DNA from: Hyphomicrobiales bacterium
GTDB lineage: Bacteria > Pseudomonadota > Alphaproteobacteria > Rhizobiales > Rhizobiaceae
Direction: 5' to 3'
DNA length: 64,000 nt
NCBI GenBank assembly: GCA_900468625.1
Contig: UBUL01000027.1
Span: 62,001-126,000, forward strand
Shown: in pieces, positions 21,001-26,589 of the stretch
Layout of the letters: every line of letters begins with the position of its first letter
Position numbering within the stretch: the first letter of the stretch is position 1
Notes under the pieces: model-generated
What the model was told of the DNA's origin: nothing
The model's database searches: none
What the model saw: only the letters and a program-made list of their open reading frames with translations
Translations under genes and position numbers: made by a program

Positions 21001-22619
21001 AACAGTCGGGCATCGTCGCAGGTGACGGCGGCTATCACGTCACGGCCGGTGGCAATGTCGGTCTCATCGGCGGCGTCATCGCCTCCACCGCAGCGCCAGT
21101 CAACAACGATCTGACGGCCAGCTCGCTCACCTTCTCCAACCTCGAAAACACCTCGAAGGCCTCCACCTCCAGCTACGGCTTCAGCCTGACGCCTGGCGGC
21201 ATCCCGGTTCCGAGCGTCGGCCAGCCCGCTAAGCAGAGCGACACGGGCGCAGCCCTCGCCACGCTGACACCGGGTAAGCTCACGCTCTCCAACCAGACCC
21301 AGGATCTCGAAAGCCTCAACACCGACCTCTCCAAGGCTAACGACACGGTCAAGCCGTTCGACATCGACAAGCTCAAGGCCCAACAACAGAGTGCGGCTGC
21401 CCTGTCGGAACTCTTGAACATTGGCGTCGGCACGCTCTCCGACAAGCTCGGCTTTGACGAAGGCTCGGTGGAAAAGACGGCGTTGCATGCTGCCGTCGGG
21501 GCGCTGGTCTCAAAGCTTGCCGGGGGCAATGCCCTCACGGGGGCCGTCGCCGGCGCGGCCAGCGAACTTGCCAACGGCGTGCTGCAAGATGTGCTGAAGG
21601 CCAATCCCGATCTCAGCGCCGATCAGAAGAACGCAATAACCCAATGGGTGGCAGCCACCGTCGGGGCATTGACCGGCGGCACGCAAGGTACCGCCGCCGG
21701 CCTCGACAACGTCAATTACAACTACCTCAACCACGCCGAGGCCATCGCGCTCAAGCAGGCGCAGGATAAGTGTGACGGCGGCGACGCTGCCTCCTGCAAA
21801 GAGGCGTCCGGGTTGACCCAGCTCGACATACAGCGTGACGCAAAGCTGCATGCGGACTGCACCGCCGATATCGCAGGCGCGGCTTGCCAGTCTGATGTCG
21901 CCGATCTTCGTGTGGCGCTCGCCAGCCTCTATCAGAACAATGAAGGCCTCGATCCCGTCATGATGCACTGGGTCGAGCTCTATCAAACAACGATGACCCA
22001 GGACCTCTATGACCCCAGCGGCGTTAAGCGCGCCATGCTGAATGTCCTGGCCGGAGCACTCCTCGGTGGGGGCGTAGCCGCTGCAGAAGCGGGTACGCCG
22101 GGTAGCGCAGGTGCAGCGAACGCAACCGGCGCTTTGACGCGAAGCCAGATAGAAGAGATTCTCAATATACCTAGTGGTTCGCGGCCTGATCCAGCATCCT
22201 ATATGTCCCAAGCTGCGATTGACGATCTCCTGGAAAAATTTAACGGGGGCGCCTCTTATATTACTCCAACAAGTGCACTCGATACTTTCGGGCGGAATCT
22301 TGTTGGACGGCCAGGAGGCCAGTTTGTAATGCCATCGACGGTTCTTGATAAGCTTTTGCAGTCTAGCGGTGGCGACGTTTCGGTAATTGAGCAAGCGCTT
22401 GGAATTCCGCCTGGGGCATGGCAAGGGGTATCTCTTAGTCGTATTGACATTCCAAACCCGTCGTCGGTCGGCATTCGCATACCGTCGGGCAATGAACCAG
22501 GAGCGAATGGTCAGTGGGTTCCAGGTGGTTATACGTCTGGGGGTGTTCCAGAGGCAGTTACGAACCAAATTCCTGCCGGAAGTTATATCGAGAGCCATAT
22601 CGGAGGTAGCGCAAAATGA
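6015..22619 (+). CDS. Giant filamentous haemagglutinin / CdiA-type TpsA exoprotein with C-terminal toxin module
   Basis: A 5534-residue secreted protein. It has an extended signal peptide (about residues 1-52, cleavage near AIANA) and a TPS secretion domain containing NPNGITCNNCGF near residue 166. Very long beta-helix repeats cover about 560-3230. A short four-Cys segment lies at 3596-3630, and ten 13-residue repeats at 3754-3883. An ETRAAFLDVSKFYGS domain (about 3940-4030) resembles the conserved segment of CdiA proteins that follows the receptor-binding region. FHA-2-like repeats run from about 4090 to 5030, and a pre-toxin region contains NYNYLNHAEA, the position occupied by VENN-type motifs elsewhere. 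The last 165 or so residues form a variable tip with the motif GANGQWVPGGYTSGG. I have met that motif in other polymorphic toxins but cannot assign an activity. Codon use becomes visibly AT-richer from about 22120, as expected for an exchanged cassette. The likely role is contact-dependent inhibition and adhesion, with export by the TpsB at 2807-4579. Confidence 0.92.
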   Translation: MSRKIMLAGSKLAAVGREAGGGLLARLTRLGHQSLAVTLSILLFLQPAIANAQTVSASTTAPAANQPTVGTVPNGKPLIDIVTPNASGLSHNKYDNFNVGTQGLILNNFNGESGTSNLGGATPGNPNLRNSGPASVILNEVTSGNRSALNGQTEVFGGRADVVIANPNGITCNNCGFINTPRAMLTTGVPNIGADGSLSGFTVNGGDVTFEGAGTNLTTAPGAVDLFDVVARNIHVNAPVFGKTIRLTGGASQYNYATGESTALTATSGTPEYAIDGTALGAMQADRIKVVVTEKGAGVKMSGDMAANAGELSLSADGKISIGNASGRDGVTISSKQRVTAAKVTSRQKVKVQADQGISLQSIAADSDIVLASGAGLLSVSGDVNSGTSVQMSSDGGIAAGSVTTGTGAATLSATSGDIAIAGAANSTGDLTLTTTAGAISAASLQSGQNITLNANLGATVAGNVQAQGNVTAAGRSISVGKVISGIDIAATSANPSGNVVLGAAGSLSLTATAGDIATGNLLSAGSLNATANGNITAGSIQSANDLTIMAASLAASGVTSHGALTVDAAGGLVDVSGQVLAASNVLISGSALQADAIAAGVDFAATDANGGSIVLGSSGTLGLTATAGNVVADKLLSAGDFTARAAQLQANNIASHGNVAIAASGNAGIGGGVNVANQLLGAGNVTISSNTSGVGVGLLASGVDFAATKAAGGNIVLAGSGDLTINDSAGAIQAGTMLAAGAINATGQTVTAETITGHKDITLSGATSAAAGSGRVNVSGQVLGAGNVSISGSAIKADAIVSGVDIATTDAAGGRITLGPTITGTGNLTLAASDALNAGTLLSAGDLNASGAMITASNISAHHDMTLGGVISVGGQILGAGNVSIIGPSLSAQSLVAGLDFNATDAANGKIILGQKGDLAVSVNGAVNSPTIQAAGVLNVSGASVTADSITGHQNVTLAGATTVNNQVLGGGNVSVAGPSIKAGSVVSGVDFVRTAAANGSIVLSSSGDLTLSAANALNIDSLLSAGGLSATASNLTANNVTAHGDMTLGGAINVTQQILGAGNVLISGQSLSAQTVVAGIDFSATNAAGGNIALGQTGDLKVAASGSVTVPAVQAAGTIDIRSAAVTSDAITGHKDITVAAVSGPMNVTNQVLGGGKIGISGSSIKASAIISGVDFAATAAANGHIVQTASGDLTLASTGNINAGTLLSAGRLGAAGTTVTANAVTAHGDMALAGAINVNSQILSSGNVLISGQGLSAQTLVAGIDFSATNAAGGNIVLGQSGDLKVTTSDVVAVPTIQAAGVIDISGTSIAADAITGHKDITLSGTTGTTTASGRVDVSNQVLGGGNVGISGSAIKASAIISGVDFAATAAANGHIVQTASGDLILGSSGAIDVGTLLSASDLIANGTTITAGNISAHHDMTLGGAISVSGQILGARNISISGPSLLAQSLVAGLDFNATDAANGKIALGPSGDLKVATSGVVTVPTVQAAGTIDIRAASVTSDAVTGHKDITVSATSGPVDVTDQVLGGGSVNLSGSAINASAIISGVDFAAAAAANGHIVQTASGDISLTSPGSVGVGTLLSAGNLIASGSTITADGITAHGAVTLGGAISVTDQILGSGNVSITGQSLSAQTVVAGIDFDATNRAGGNIVLGQTGDLTITAGGAVAAPTMQAVGSINVSGAAINSNAVTGHGNIALSGSTTVTSQVLGGGNVSISGSSIKAGAVVSGIDFASTAASAGGIVLAGSGDMTLASSGNINADTLLSAGALDAAGITINANAVTAHGDMTLAGAINVNSQILSSGNVLISGQSLSARTVVAGLDFGATDAAGGNIVLGQTGDLKVTANGAVAVPTIQAAGAIDINAASVTSDAMTGHKDITVSGASGPVNVANQVLGGGNISLTGSAIKASGIVSGIDFTRTAAANGHIVQTASGDISLRSLGAISVGTLLSAGNLNASGSTVTADGITAHGVVTLGGAISVTDQILGSGNVSITGQSLSAQTVVAGIDLDATNSAGGNIVLGQSGNLAISVDGTVAAPTMQAAGSINARGATINANAVTSHGNITLSGSTTVNSQVLGGGNIAISGPGIKVGTVVSGVDFARTASANGNIVQTASGDLTLSSTGSIDGGTLLSAGAFSASGITVTADAVTAHGDITLKGIGATATSAGVNIAGQVLASGNVLISGQSLSAQTVIAGIDFDATNRVGGNIVLGQSGDLTVNVNGAVTAPTIQAAGAIDVGGASVAAASITGHKDVSLSGTAVGGVTVVNQVLGGGNIGISGSSIQAGTIVSGVDFAATSANGGNIVQTSSGDISLTSSGNISGGTLLSAGNLNASGSTVGADSITAHGAVTLNGAVSIANQILGSGNISIKGQSLSAQTIVSGIDFDATDAGGGNIVLGQAGDLEVSVNGGIAASTVQAAGAVNAGGATLTANAITAHKDITLSANAAGGVAVTNQVLGGGNVGISGSSIKAGAIVSGVDFARTAAADGNIVLASSGDLTLVSAGNIDTGTLLSAGALSANGAAVNANAVTAHGTMTLKGATTVSGQVLGASDVLITGQSLSAQSVVAGIDFAATDAAGGNIVLGRTADLTARLSGGFSASTVEVAGATDVNAASVTADSVTGHKDIALAGTTTVHGQILGGGNINVSGPSITAGAIVSGVDFIGTAAANGNIAQTSSGDMSLASSGNLTIGTLLSAGNLIAQASDLNASSITGHGNTNLKASGRVGVSGQVLSARDLTITANSLGSGLLISGVDFAATNGSGGNIVLAPSGAMNLAVSGNATAGTMLSAGDVTADAGNLQANSITSHGKVGIVGNVDVSNQILAAGDLTISGGSISAPTLISGIDFAATNAAGGNIVLASPGAMNLTASGNITAGTILSAGDFTAKAANLTAASITSHGNVDIFGNLAATNQVISADELAISGGSISAPVLISGVDFAATNAAGGGIVLGTAATIAGNRAGDMNLTASAGITAQTMLSAGAIAASGTAITANTITGHGDITLAGSSVNVTGQLLGAGDVLLSGSTVQLGQAVTGVDFAATARSSNGAIALGPSGDLTINAGSASASMLIVAGGLNVAANAFTGGNITGHGAVAIGSSTSPGAIRINGQLLGASNVSLIGSAVSGNVIAAGVDFDATSQSATGNIVLGQAGDLTLAAAAGDISFNSLLAAGTISANAANNVSANAVAHGDLTLTASNAITLLGQSLGTGNVNLNARSISIDTLVSGVDFAATNASGNRSLMLRRAGAMTLAASNGSISANSLLSGGNLSAAATQNISYNSLQSLGNAALTSPGAIAYTSTTRVGGNLTLNTGALDLSGSRGSRISGGGTLIVNAASANLSGSNLVFGGLNLNLSGGADLSNAQVSTVANAGGSGDITISAAGLATTAGTSLLAAHDLTLNLPSLGNTGQLAAGNSLTFNVSGDFYNSPSGLVFAGNNANLFVGGTLTNDQGAMLSGNGLTVAGPGGGQRNGAVVNSAGLIQSGGTMSILTNGLSNVTTSAPAIQRNVLMSDDILHAYDLIDQSGGATSLVHQLMLQDQLISGAGASGQIRAGRDLTINATNLWNGYSSIKSDGNMLLTVAGTLTNDGATLNRITEATCSSSTPCQYYPDKTVETTTLNCSGPNRPCIENTTTTYEPNPNGTRDPSKDLNPGTTVTGVAVIGAISGVIEARGGLTINGGGAVNNVASNGSIAGQVAIDAPATANNPLGALNSMTAGGALFSVSAALSNVAANGGASANSGPSLAGSGPTIGAGPAISSGNLRASGGPSISGGSLTANGNAAVSNHRVTAATGPSVSGGDLAVANGVSISGNSLTAAGSASIGSTGVTAVTGAAITGNSVTAAAGPAINGGAVTAAAGTSINGNGVTAAAGPSISGNTLTAGNASVSPNSLMGKLTAAIGNSGNLTQILQTNGAQLAALAKPQSGGVGGTVPGQVFLFETRAAFLDVSKFYGSAYFIDRIGYTPETKVPFLGDAYFDNQLIDEQMRQLVGDGLGAGSFVPGNNATDQMKTLLDNGVAYAAANGLGLGQALTPQQAASLTQSMVIYQTEIVDGAPVLVPVVYLSAADRAKVTSAATIAGNTVSIDAASVVNSGAIAAVDGMTINAGSIKANGGAFLAGGNMNLNAENGITLAAQTMNIGGQTIVTANGGVTAGGNLKMDAGAGSLALSGTKVAARGSAQLSGQTVTLGAVKQDNGGVQTLVGTTVTTGGNLSIAGTNGVNIIASSAKVGGDLSVASASGSVSIISAGVQNTTVDISRGTTLKTTSLTQQASSLTAGGAMLVSGNQGVLIGGSTLVTGGNLGIVSTNGNIAITASQDQTTSQSKTIAGAANGYKGGQSSSAGVTSNASSITSQNGNVTVQADTGNISVIGSDIDAKGGTANLIAKGDVTIGEATDSASSSSQSGSRKATETTTTAQGSSISGQTGVNIASTGGNVTVSASDVTAGDAAHTAKANISAAGNIVIASGKDTKETTSDSKKSGFLSSSKTHTHTYDEDTVGSSVSASGDVTVNAGSAAVVSGSNIAAGGSLSLSGSTVTVMGAEEEHESDKQTKKSGIGVGSGGGFISIYGSHSKSITESSTDNVGSALSAANGNITLNATKGDLNIIGSSVSAGQDINLSAARDVNVTPGAESASKSEQDKRSGFGIQLSLGQGSASIGVGYGSSTDKTSKASATNAASTLAASRDVNINAGNDVNLQAAKVDAGRDANLFAANDVNLLSAEDQTNYAEMHQRLFAGISLNVSSGLISAGQSIASAAGNLGGPNSQYALAPAALAGYQTYNTLDKMGLLGGAASQPLASTSLTIGFTSSKTEQSTTVGTPVVTTIDAGRNATIVAKSGDIISRGAQITAGSAGDVTGGNVLLWAGRNIDLESAQAFSTTSASSQSAGAFIGIDAGGLTAGGSYAKGGEKATGVTQVNSHVLGTGNVTTVSGGDTTLAGAVVSGNSVSTIAGGDLNIVSRQDTATYDEKTLGASLGFSNLTGISGGVQVGKTKGTYANVAEQSGIVAGDGGYHVTAGGNVGLIGGVIASTAAPVNNDLTASSLTFSNLENTSKASTSSYGFSLTPGGIPVPSVGQPAKQSDTGAALATLTPGKLTLSNQTQDLESLNTDLSKANDTVKPFDIDKLKAQQQSAAALSELLNIGVGTLSDKLGFDEGSVEKTALHAAVGALVSKLAGGNALTGAVAGAASELANGVLQDVLKANPDLSADQKNAITQWVAATVGALTGGTQGTAAGLDNVNYNYLNHAEAIALKQAQDKCDGGDAASCKEASGLTQLDIQRDAKLHADCTADIAGAACQSDVADLRVALASLYQNNEGLDPVMMHWVELYQTTMTQDLYDPSGVKRAMLNVLAGALLGGGVAAAEAGTPGSAGAANATGALTRSQIEEILNIPSGSRPDPASYMSQAAIDDLLEKFNGGASYITPTSALDTFGRNLVGRPGGQFVMPSTVLDKLLQSSGGDVSVIEQALGIPPGAWQGVSLSRIDIPNPSSVGIRIPSGNEPGANGQWVPGGYTSGGVPEAVTNQIPAGSYIESHIGGSAK
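7700..15720 (+). repeat. Long degenerate tandem repeats in the TpsA stalk (about 555-bp super-unit)
   Basis: Within the TpsA gene the segment encoding SLSAQTVVAGIDF or a close variant recurs near 8690, 9230, 9785, 10360, 10915, 11460, 12015, 12590, 13145 and 13700. That is ten times at about 545-573 bp. Each super-unit of about 185 residues consists of two related halves, one with VLGGGN..SGS.IKA..I.SGVDF and the other with ILG.GNV.ISGQSLSAQ..VAGIDF. Flanking units are more diverged. The pattern fits a right-handed beta-helix stalk grown by duplication, and it is a hotspot for length change by recombination. Confidence 0.85.
17274..17663 (+). repeat. Ten exact-length 39-bp (13-residue) repeats in TpsA
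   Basis: Ten consecutive 13-residue units with no length variation, of the form GPSISGNSLTAAA (for example GPSISGGSLTANG, GAAITGNSVTAAA, GPAINGGAVTAAA). They lie between the main stalk and the ETRAAF domain, about residues 3754-3883. Two shortened GP.I units precede them. The period differs from the 92-residue half-units of the stalk, so this is a separate structural element. Confidence 0.85.
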
Positions 22620-22825
22620 TGGCGAAAGAAGAGTTCAATGAACCCTGGCTGTATAGAGTATTTTTCAGAGAGGGCGCGCCAATTATGGCTGTACTTGTGG
22701 GTAGAGCAGCTCAATATGAAAAAGAGATCTTGTTGACCGACGCACAATACGAAGCGTTTCTCACTGATCGAAACGCCGCGAGGAGCTATGCAGAGGCTGT
22801 GTCAAAAGGAGACGTCCAGTCGTGA
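22616..22825 (+). CDS. Candidate immunity protein for the TpsA C-terminal toxin
   Basis: A 69-residue protein whose ATG overlaps the TpsA stop by four bases (ATGA), so the two are translationally coupled. It is acidic, has no membrane segment, and has aromatic residues near the start (EEFNEPWLYRVFF). Base composition is AT-richer, like the last part of TpsA and unlike the body of that gene. Size, overlap and shared composition are what is expected of a cognate cytoplasmic immunity protein in CDI systems. No family is recognised. If the TpsA tip is not a toxin, it could instead be a small chaperone. Confidence 0.65.
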   Translation: MMAKEEFNEPWLYRVFFREGAPIMAVLVGRAAQYEKEILLTDAQYEAFLTDRNAARSYAEAVSKGDVQS

Positions 22826-23946
22826 GCTTCGATCAGTAAGCTCGGCGGGCATCGACAATCCCGCGCGATTGCCGCCGCCGACGGCATAACCATCAATGCG
22901 GGCAGCATAAAGACCAATGGCGGGGCTTTCCTTGCCGGCGGCAATATGAATCTCAATGCCGAGAATGGCATCACCATTGCCGCCAACCGCAACATCCACG
23001 ACCAGTCCGGAAAGATCCTGGCCGTCGGCCCAATCAGCTTGATTGCCGGTGACAACGTCAACATGTTCTCAAGCAATGACGTCACCAACGCCTCCGAAAT
23101 GCAGAAGAGCTTCGCCGGTGTCAGCATCACGGTCCAGTCGTCACTGATCTCAACGGGCCAGCAGGCGAAGCAGGCGGGCAGCTTATTATCCGGAGATAAC
23201 GGCATTTATGGAATCGCGCCCGCGAGAACCGCGGGCGTCAATGGCTACAAAGCCCTGCAAAGTATCATTCCAAATCCCGATACTGGCAAGACTACAGGCA
23301 ATTTCGCCTCGATATCGATCACCGCCGGTTACAGCTTCAGCGAAAGCTCGTCGGAATCGAAGACGGCGAGCACCAATGGGACCGCGCTCCGGCAGTTTGC
23401 AACTCAAAACGCCGCACTCGTCGACGGCCTGATGGCAAATGCGGCCTTCGCGCAATCGGCGGGCAAGCTCATCCAGGTCGAATATCTGATCACGGTCGGA
23501 GGCGGCGCGGCGCTACCGGCGGCGCAAGAGCTTGCCGCCATGTGCAGCCTGGGAGCGCAGGCCTGTGCGGCGCAGGCTAACGTAATTTTCCAAGAGATCA
23601 TCGCCTCGATTCCGGAACTCGGGGGAACCGGCGTCGGCCTCGCTGGCATCGGCGCGATCGATAAGAAAGCTGTCGATCAGGCGTTGACGAAGGCGGCAGC
23701 GACAGGACCTCTTACTTCAGGCGGGGGGCAAAAGCTGCTACTGGAGCGCTTTTGCGCGAAGATCTGGCCCGCCAAGCCGGCATACCGCGTTCCATAGAAA
23801 CCGTTTGGGGGAGTAGCCTGGATGATCTAAAAGCGTCCTACGAAATGGACGGTTGGACTATCACGGATATCATCATGTCGTCGGTCATCAGTGGTCTTTC
23901 CATCAGGTTGGTCTTGAACAACCCGACCCTACCGGAAAAACATTGA
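22826..23946 (+). pseudogene. Displaced, frameshifted TpsA/CdiA C-terminal cassette
   Basis: Directly after the immunity stop the frame stays open with no usable ATG until 22946. It encodes sequence nearly identical to the TpsA interior at about 18285-18420 (both contain GGAFLAGGNMNLNAENGIT). It then jumps to a segment resembling TpsA near 20150-20450 (ASEMQKSFAGVSI against YAEMHQRLFAGIS), so an internal part is missing. A hydrophobic pre-toxin region follows, then a G6 tract at 23723-23728. Adding one G there would join the upstream frame to KAATGALLREDLARQAGIPR, which I recognise as the opening of a recurrent polymorphic-toxin domain. As read, the upstream frame ends at 23797 and the toxin frame at 23946. 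This is an orphan CDI-type module, broken at least at the G tract. Confidence 0.75.
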
Positions 23947-24130
23947 TGACCGCCCGCTACGCCGCTCACTCGTTACAGCGCTGTGGAGGGCGCGCTCGCG
24001 AGCGGCTTCGCTACCCCCGAGCTACACCTCTCCCAGGGACACGACCCCAGCCAAAGCCGGTCGTCGCTTCACGCCGTCCTCAATTCCTGACATATATACG
24101 AAAAACCGTTTGTGTCGCGGACAGCGAGTC

Positions 24131-24457
24131 ATGGACCAGTCGATGCGGGAAGAAGGTAAGCTGCGTGCACCTGCGGGATCCGTTACCGGGCTCTGCTCGG
24201 CCTCGGCGACCATGTTTGCGGTGGGGATGGCCTTTCTGGGTTACTGGGGCGTGTATGAACAGGGCCGCTGGCATGTTTCGGATTATCTGGTGGTAGGTTT
24301 GGCCCTTCTCGGGTTTGCGGCGCTCGGTTGCGTGCCTCTGATCGTCACGACGCCAGTGGCGGACGAGGAAGCGGAGAAAGTGGTCGAGGCCAGAAGGGCG
24401 CTGGCGCTGGGAATAGCCTTGATCTGGTTGTCTCTCGTCGTCGCCGTCATAGTCTGA
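24131..24457 (+). CDS. Small two-helix membrane protein, possible orphan immunity protein
   Basis: A 108-residue protein; ATG at 24131 is preferred over the upstream codon at 24110. Hydrophobic runs are ATMFAVGMAFLGYWGVY, YLVVGLALLGFAALGCVPLIV and ALGIALIWLSLVVAVIV, so two or three inner-membrane helices with a short charged EEAEKVVEARRA loop. It matches no family I know. It follows the broken toxin cassette, where an immunity gene would be expected, and several CDI immunity proteins are membrane proteins. That assignment rests on position alone. Confidence 0.5.
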   Translation: MDQSMREEGKLRAPAGSVTGLCSASATMFAVGMAFLGYWGVYEQGRWHVSDYLVVGLALLGFAALGCVPLIVTTPVADEEAEKVVEARRALALGIALIWLSLVVAVIV

Positions 24458-25046
24458 ACGGCCTTTTCCCGTTTCTTTGCGACCGGCTCCCGTCGGGTAA
24501 TATACTCCGTCATTTCCATGACCTTGAGTCCTGTGGAAACCGGGCTACCGGGCAAAGGACCCCACCGATTGCTCGGCGGGGCAAATTTCGGGATATCTCC
24601 CTCGAAAACGTAAAACGAGAGAGCGTCTCATTGACTAATGATCTGGCGGGGACTGTCGAGGTCACCTCTGCCGGAATCGGTACGGCAATGGGCGAAACCG
24701 GCGGACCTTTTTCGAAAAAGCGCACCTATGAACGTGCTGGTTGCTCGGCTGGGCTTTCCTGCTCGGACCGGACGGCGGCTGCGCGCCGCGGGCAATATGA
24801 TGCAGAAATGATCCGTAAATGAGTCTGAAATGAAGCGAAGATGACGCGAAAATGAATTTTGAGCGTTGACATACGGATTCTCGGAACTAAGTCCCGCTGA
24901 GACGCCGGGGCATGCCCCATCCATAGCGACCATATAGTTCTGCACGATTCCGCGCAGCTGCTCCAGTCCGTAAGGCATTGGTGCGGCGGGGAATTTTCGT
25001 GCGGATAAAGGGGTCGCGTCGCAGCGTAGCGGGACTTCAGAATCGC
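24458..25046 (+). other. Gene-free regulatory gap before the polysaccharide genes
   Basis: I see no convincing gene in these 589 bp; open frames on both strands look like shadows. The notable content is the six-unit ATGA array at 24797-24855 and a TTGACA at 24866-24871 that could be a -35 element for the flippase gene. Confidence 0.5.
24797..24855 (+). promoter_or_regulatory. Six ATGA units at exact 11-bp spacing (response-regulator-like array)
   Basis: ATGA begins at 24797, 24808, 24819, 24830, 24841 and 24852, every interval being exactly 11 bp. Five of the six read ATGANNC. On the minus strand this is GNNTCAT repeated with four mostly pyrimidine bases between. Seven-plus-four-base direct repeats in helical phase are the known layout of PhoB-type boxes and other OmpR-family sites. 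A TTGACA starts 11 bp after the last unit. Role and regulator are inferred. Confidence 0.6.
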
Positions 25047-26531
25047 ATGACCAGCATCACCGGACGGCTCGTTAAGGGAAGCATATGGCTAAGCCTGTCC
25101 CGAACCATCGTGAACGGGCTTGCGACCCTCAGCACCTTCGTCCTGGCACGGTATCTGGCGCCCTCCGATTTCGGCGTGGTGGCTCTGGGCATGACGATAC
25201 TTCTAATCGTCACGACCGTGACCGAGCTGTCTCTTTCCGAAGCGCTTATCCGTCATGCATCACCGGGCGAATCCCATTTCAGCGCCGCCTGGACCCTCAA
25301 TGCTGCTCGCGGACTGGCGATCTGTCTCCTGTTTGCGATTTTTGCCTATCCGACCGCCGTCCTGTTCAACGAGCCGCGATTGACCGGCGTGATGCTGGCG
25401 CTTGGTGTCAGCATGCTGATGGGCGGCCTCACCAATCCGCGCCGCATCATGCTCCAGCGCGATCTGATCTTCTGGCAGGAATTCGTGCTTGCCGTTTCGC
25501 AGAAGTTCGCCGGTTTCGTCGCCTCGGTCGCCATAGCCGTCATCTATCAAAGCTATTGGGCGCTCGTCGCCGGCACGTTGATAAGCCAGGCAACGAATGT
25601 GATCGTCTCCTATCTCGTGCTGCCCTTCCGGCCGAGGATCACCTTTCGCCATATGCGGGAGTTCTTCTCCTTCTCCGCCTGGCTGACCGCCGGCCAGATC
25701 GTCAGCACACTCAATTGGCGTTTCGATTATCTGCTTGTTGGTAAGATGCTCGGGGGAATCCAGCTTGGCTATTATTCGGTCGGCAGCAATCTCGCCATGA
25801 TGCCGACGCGGGAGGCGACCGCGCCCCTCACGCAGACGATCTATCCGGCTTTCTCGGGCATTCGCAACGACCCGGACAGGCTTGCCGCCGCCTATCAGCG
25901 CGTGCAGGCGCTGGTTGCCGCGGTCGCACTTCCGGCCGGCATCGGCGTCGCGGTGACCGCCGACCCGCTGGTCAGGCTCGCGCTCGGCGACAAATGGGTG
26001 CCGGTCGTCTTCATTATCCAGTCGCTTGCCTCGGTCTTTGCACTGCAGACATTGGGTTCGCTGGTGCAGCCGCTCGGCATGGCGAAGGGCGAGACGCGCG
26101 TGCTTTTCGTCCGCGATACCCAGATGTTTTGCCTGCGGGTGCCGATCATGGTTGCCGGTCTGCTCCTCTATGGTCTTTCCGGGGTCATCCTTGGCCGCGT
26201 GTTCACCGGCCTGTTCAGCACATTCGTCAACATGATGCTCGTGCGGCGCTTAACCGGCATTACCGTGCGGAAGCAATTGTCGGTCAACCTTCGGGCTCTC
26301 GCAAGCGTCGCGGTCATGGCTGCCGGCGTCTCGCTCGCCTCGAGCCATCTGGCGCCGACGGACGGCAAGATCCTGCTCGTGACGCATCTCGCAATACTGA
26401 TCGCACTTGGCGGCCTGCTCTACTGCGGCTCGACCTTCCTGCTGTGGACATTGATGAAACGCCCGGCCGGACCCGAAAGCGAGGTTCAAACCATTCTCGG
26501 CAAGGTGCTGCCGAGACTGCGCCTCGCCTAA
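25047..26531 (+). CDS. Polysaccharide flippase (Wzx/PST family)
   Basis: A 494-residue integral membrane protein. ATG at 25047 is chosen over 24978 because it removes a basic non-conserved leader and starts MTSITGRLVKGSIW, typical of this family. It carries about 12-14 hydrophobic helices, a LARYLAPSDFGVVALGMTI first segment and an NWRFDYLLVGKMLGGIQLGYYS motif. These are standard for flippases that turn lipid-linked oligosaccharide units across the inner membrane in exopolysaccharide or capsule assembly (PssL/ExoT-like). The pyruvyltransferase gene follows on the same strand after 58 bp. Control may involve the 11-bp repeat array upstream. Confidence 0.88.
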   Translation: MTSITGRLVKGSIWLSLSRTIVNGLATLSTFVLARYLAPSDFGVVALGMTILLIVTTVTELSLSEALIRHASPGESHFSAAWTLNAARGLAICLLFAIFAYPTAVLFNEPRLTGVMLALGVSMLMGGLTNPRRIMLQRDLIFWQEFVLAVSQKFAGFVASVAIAVIYQSYWALVAGTLISQATNVIVSYLVLPFRPRITFRHMREFFSFSAWLTAGQIVSTLNWRFDYLLVGKMLGGIQLGYYSVGSNLAMMPTREATAPLTQTIYPAFSGIRNDPDRLAAAYQRVQALVAAVALPAGIGVAVTADPLVRLALGDKWVPVVFIIQSLASVFALQTLGSLVQPLGMAKGETRVLFVRDTQMFCLRVPIMVAGLLLYGLSGVILGRVFTGLFSTFVNMMLVRRLTGITVRKQLSVNLRALASVAVMAAGVSLASSHLAPTDGKILLVTHLAILIALGGLLYCGSTFLLWTLMKRPAGPESEVQTILGKVLPRLRLA

Positions 26532-26589
26532 CGAAGGTCTGGCCGATGCCGGCCGGACTGCCTTGTCATCTGAATGGGGGAATGGGGAA

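Noticed and set aside
24328..24822. 164-codon plus-strand open frame after the small membrane protein
   Set aside because: It overlaps the end of the membrane-protein gene in another frame, has no ribosome site and gives a low-quality Arg/Gly-rich translation. It also runs into the phased ATGA array.
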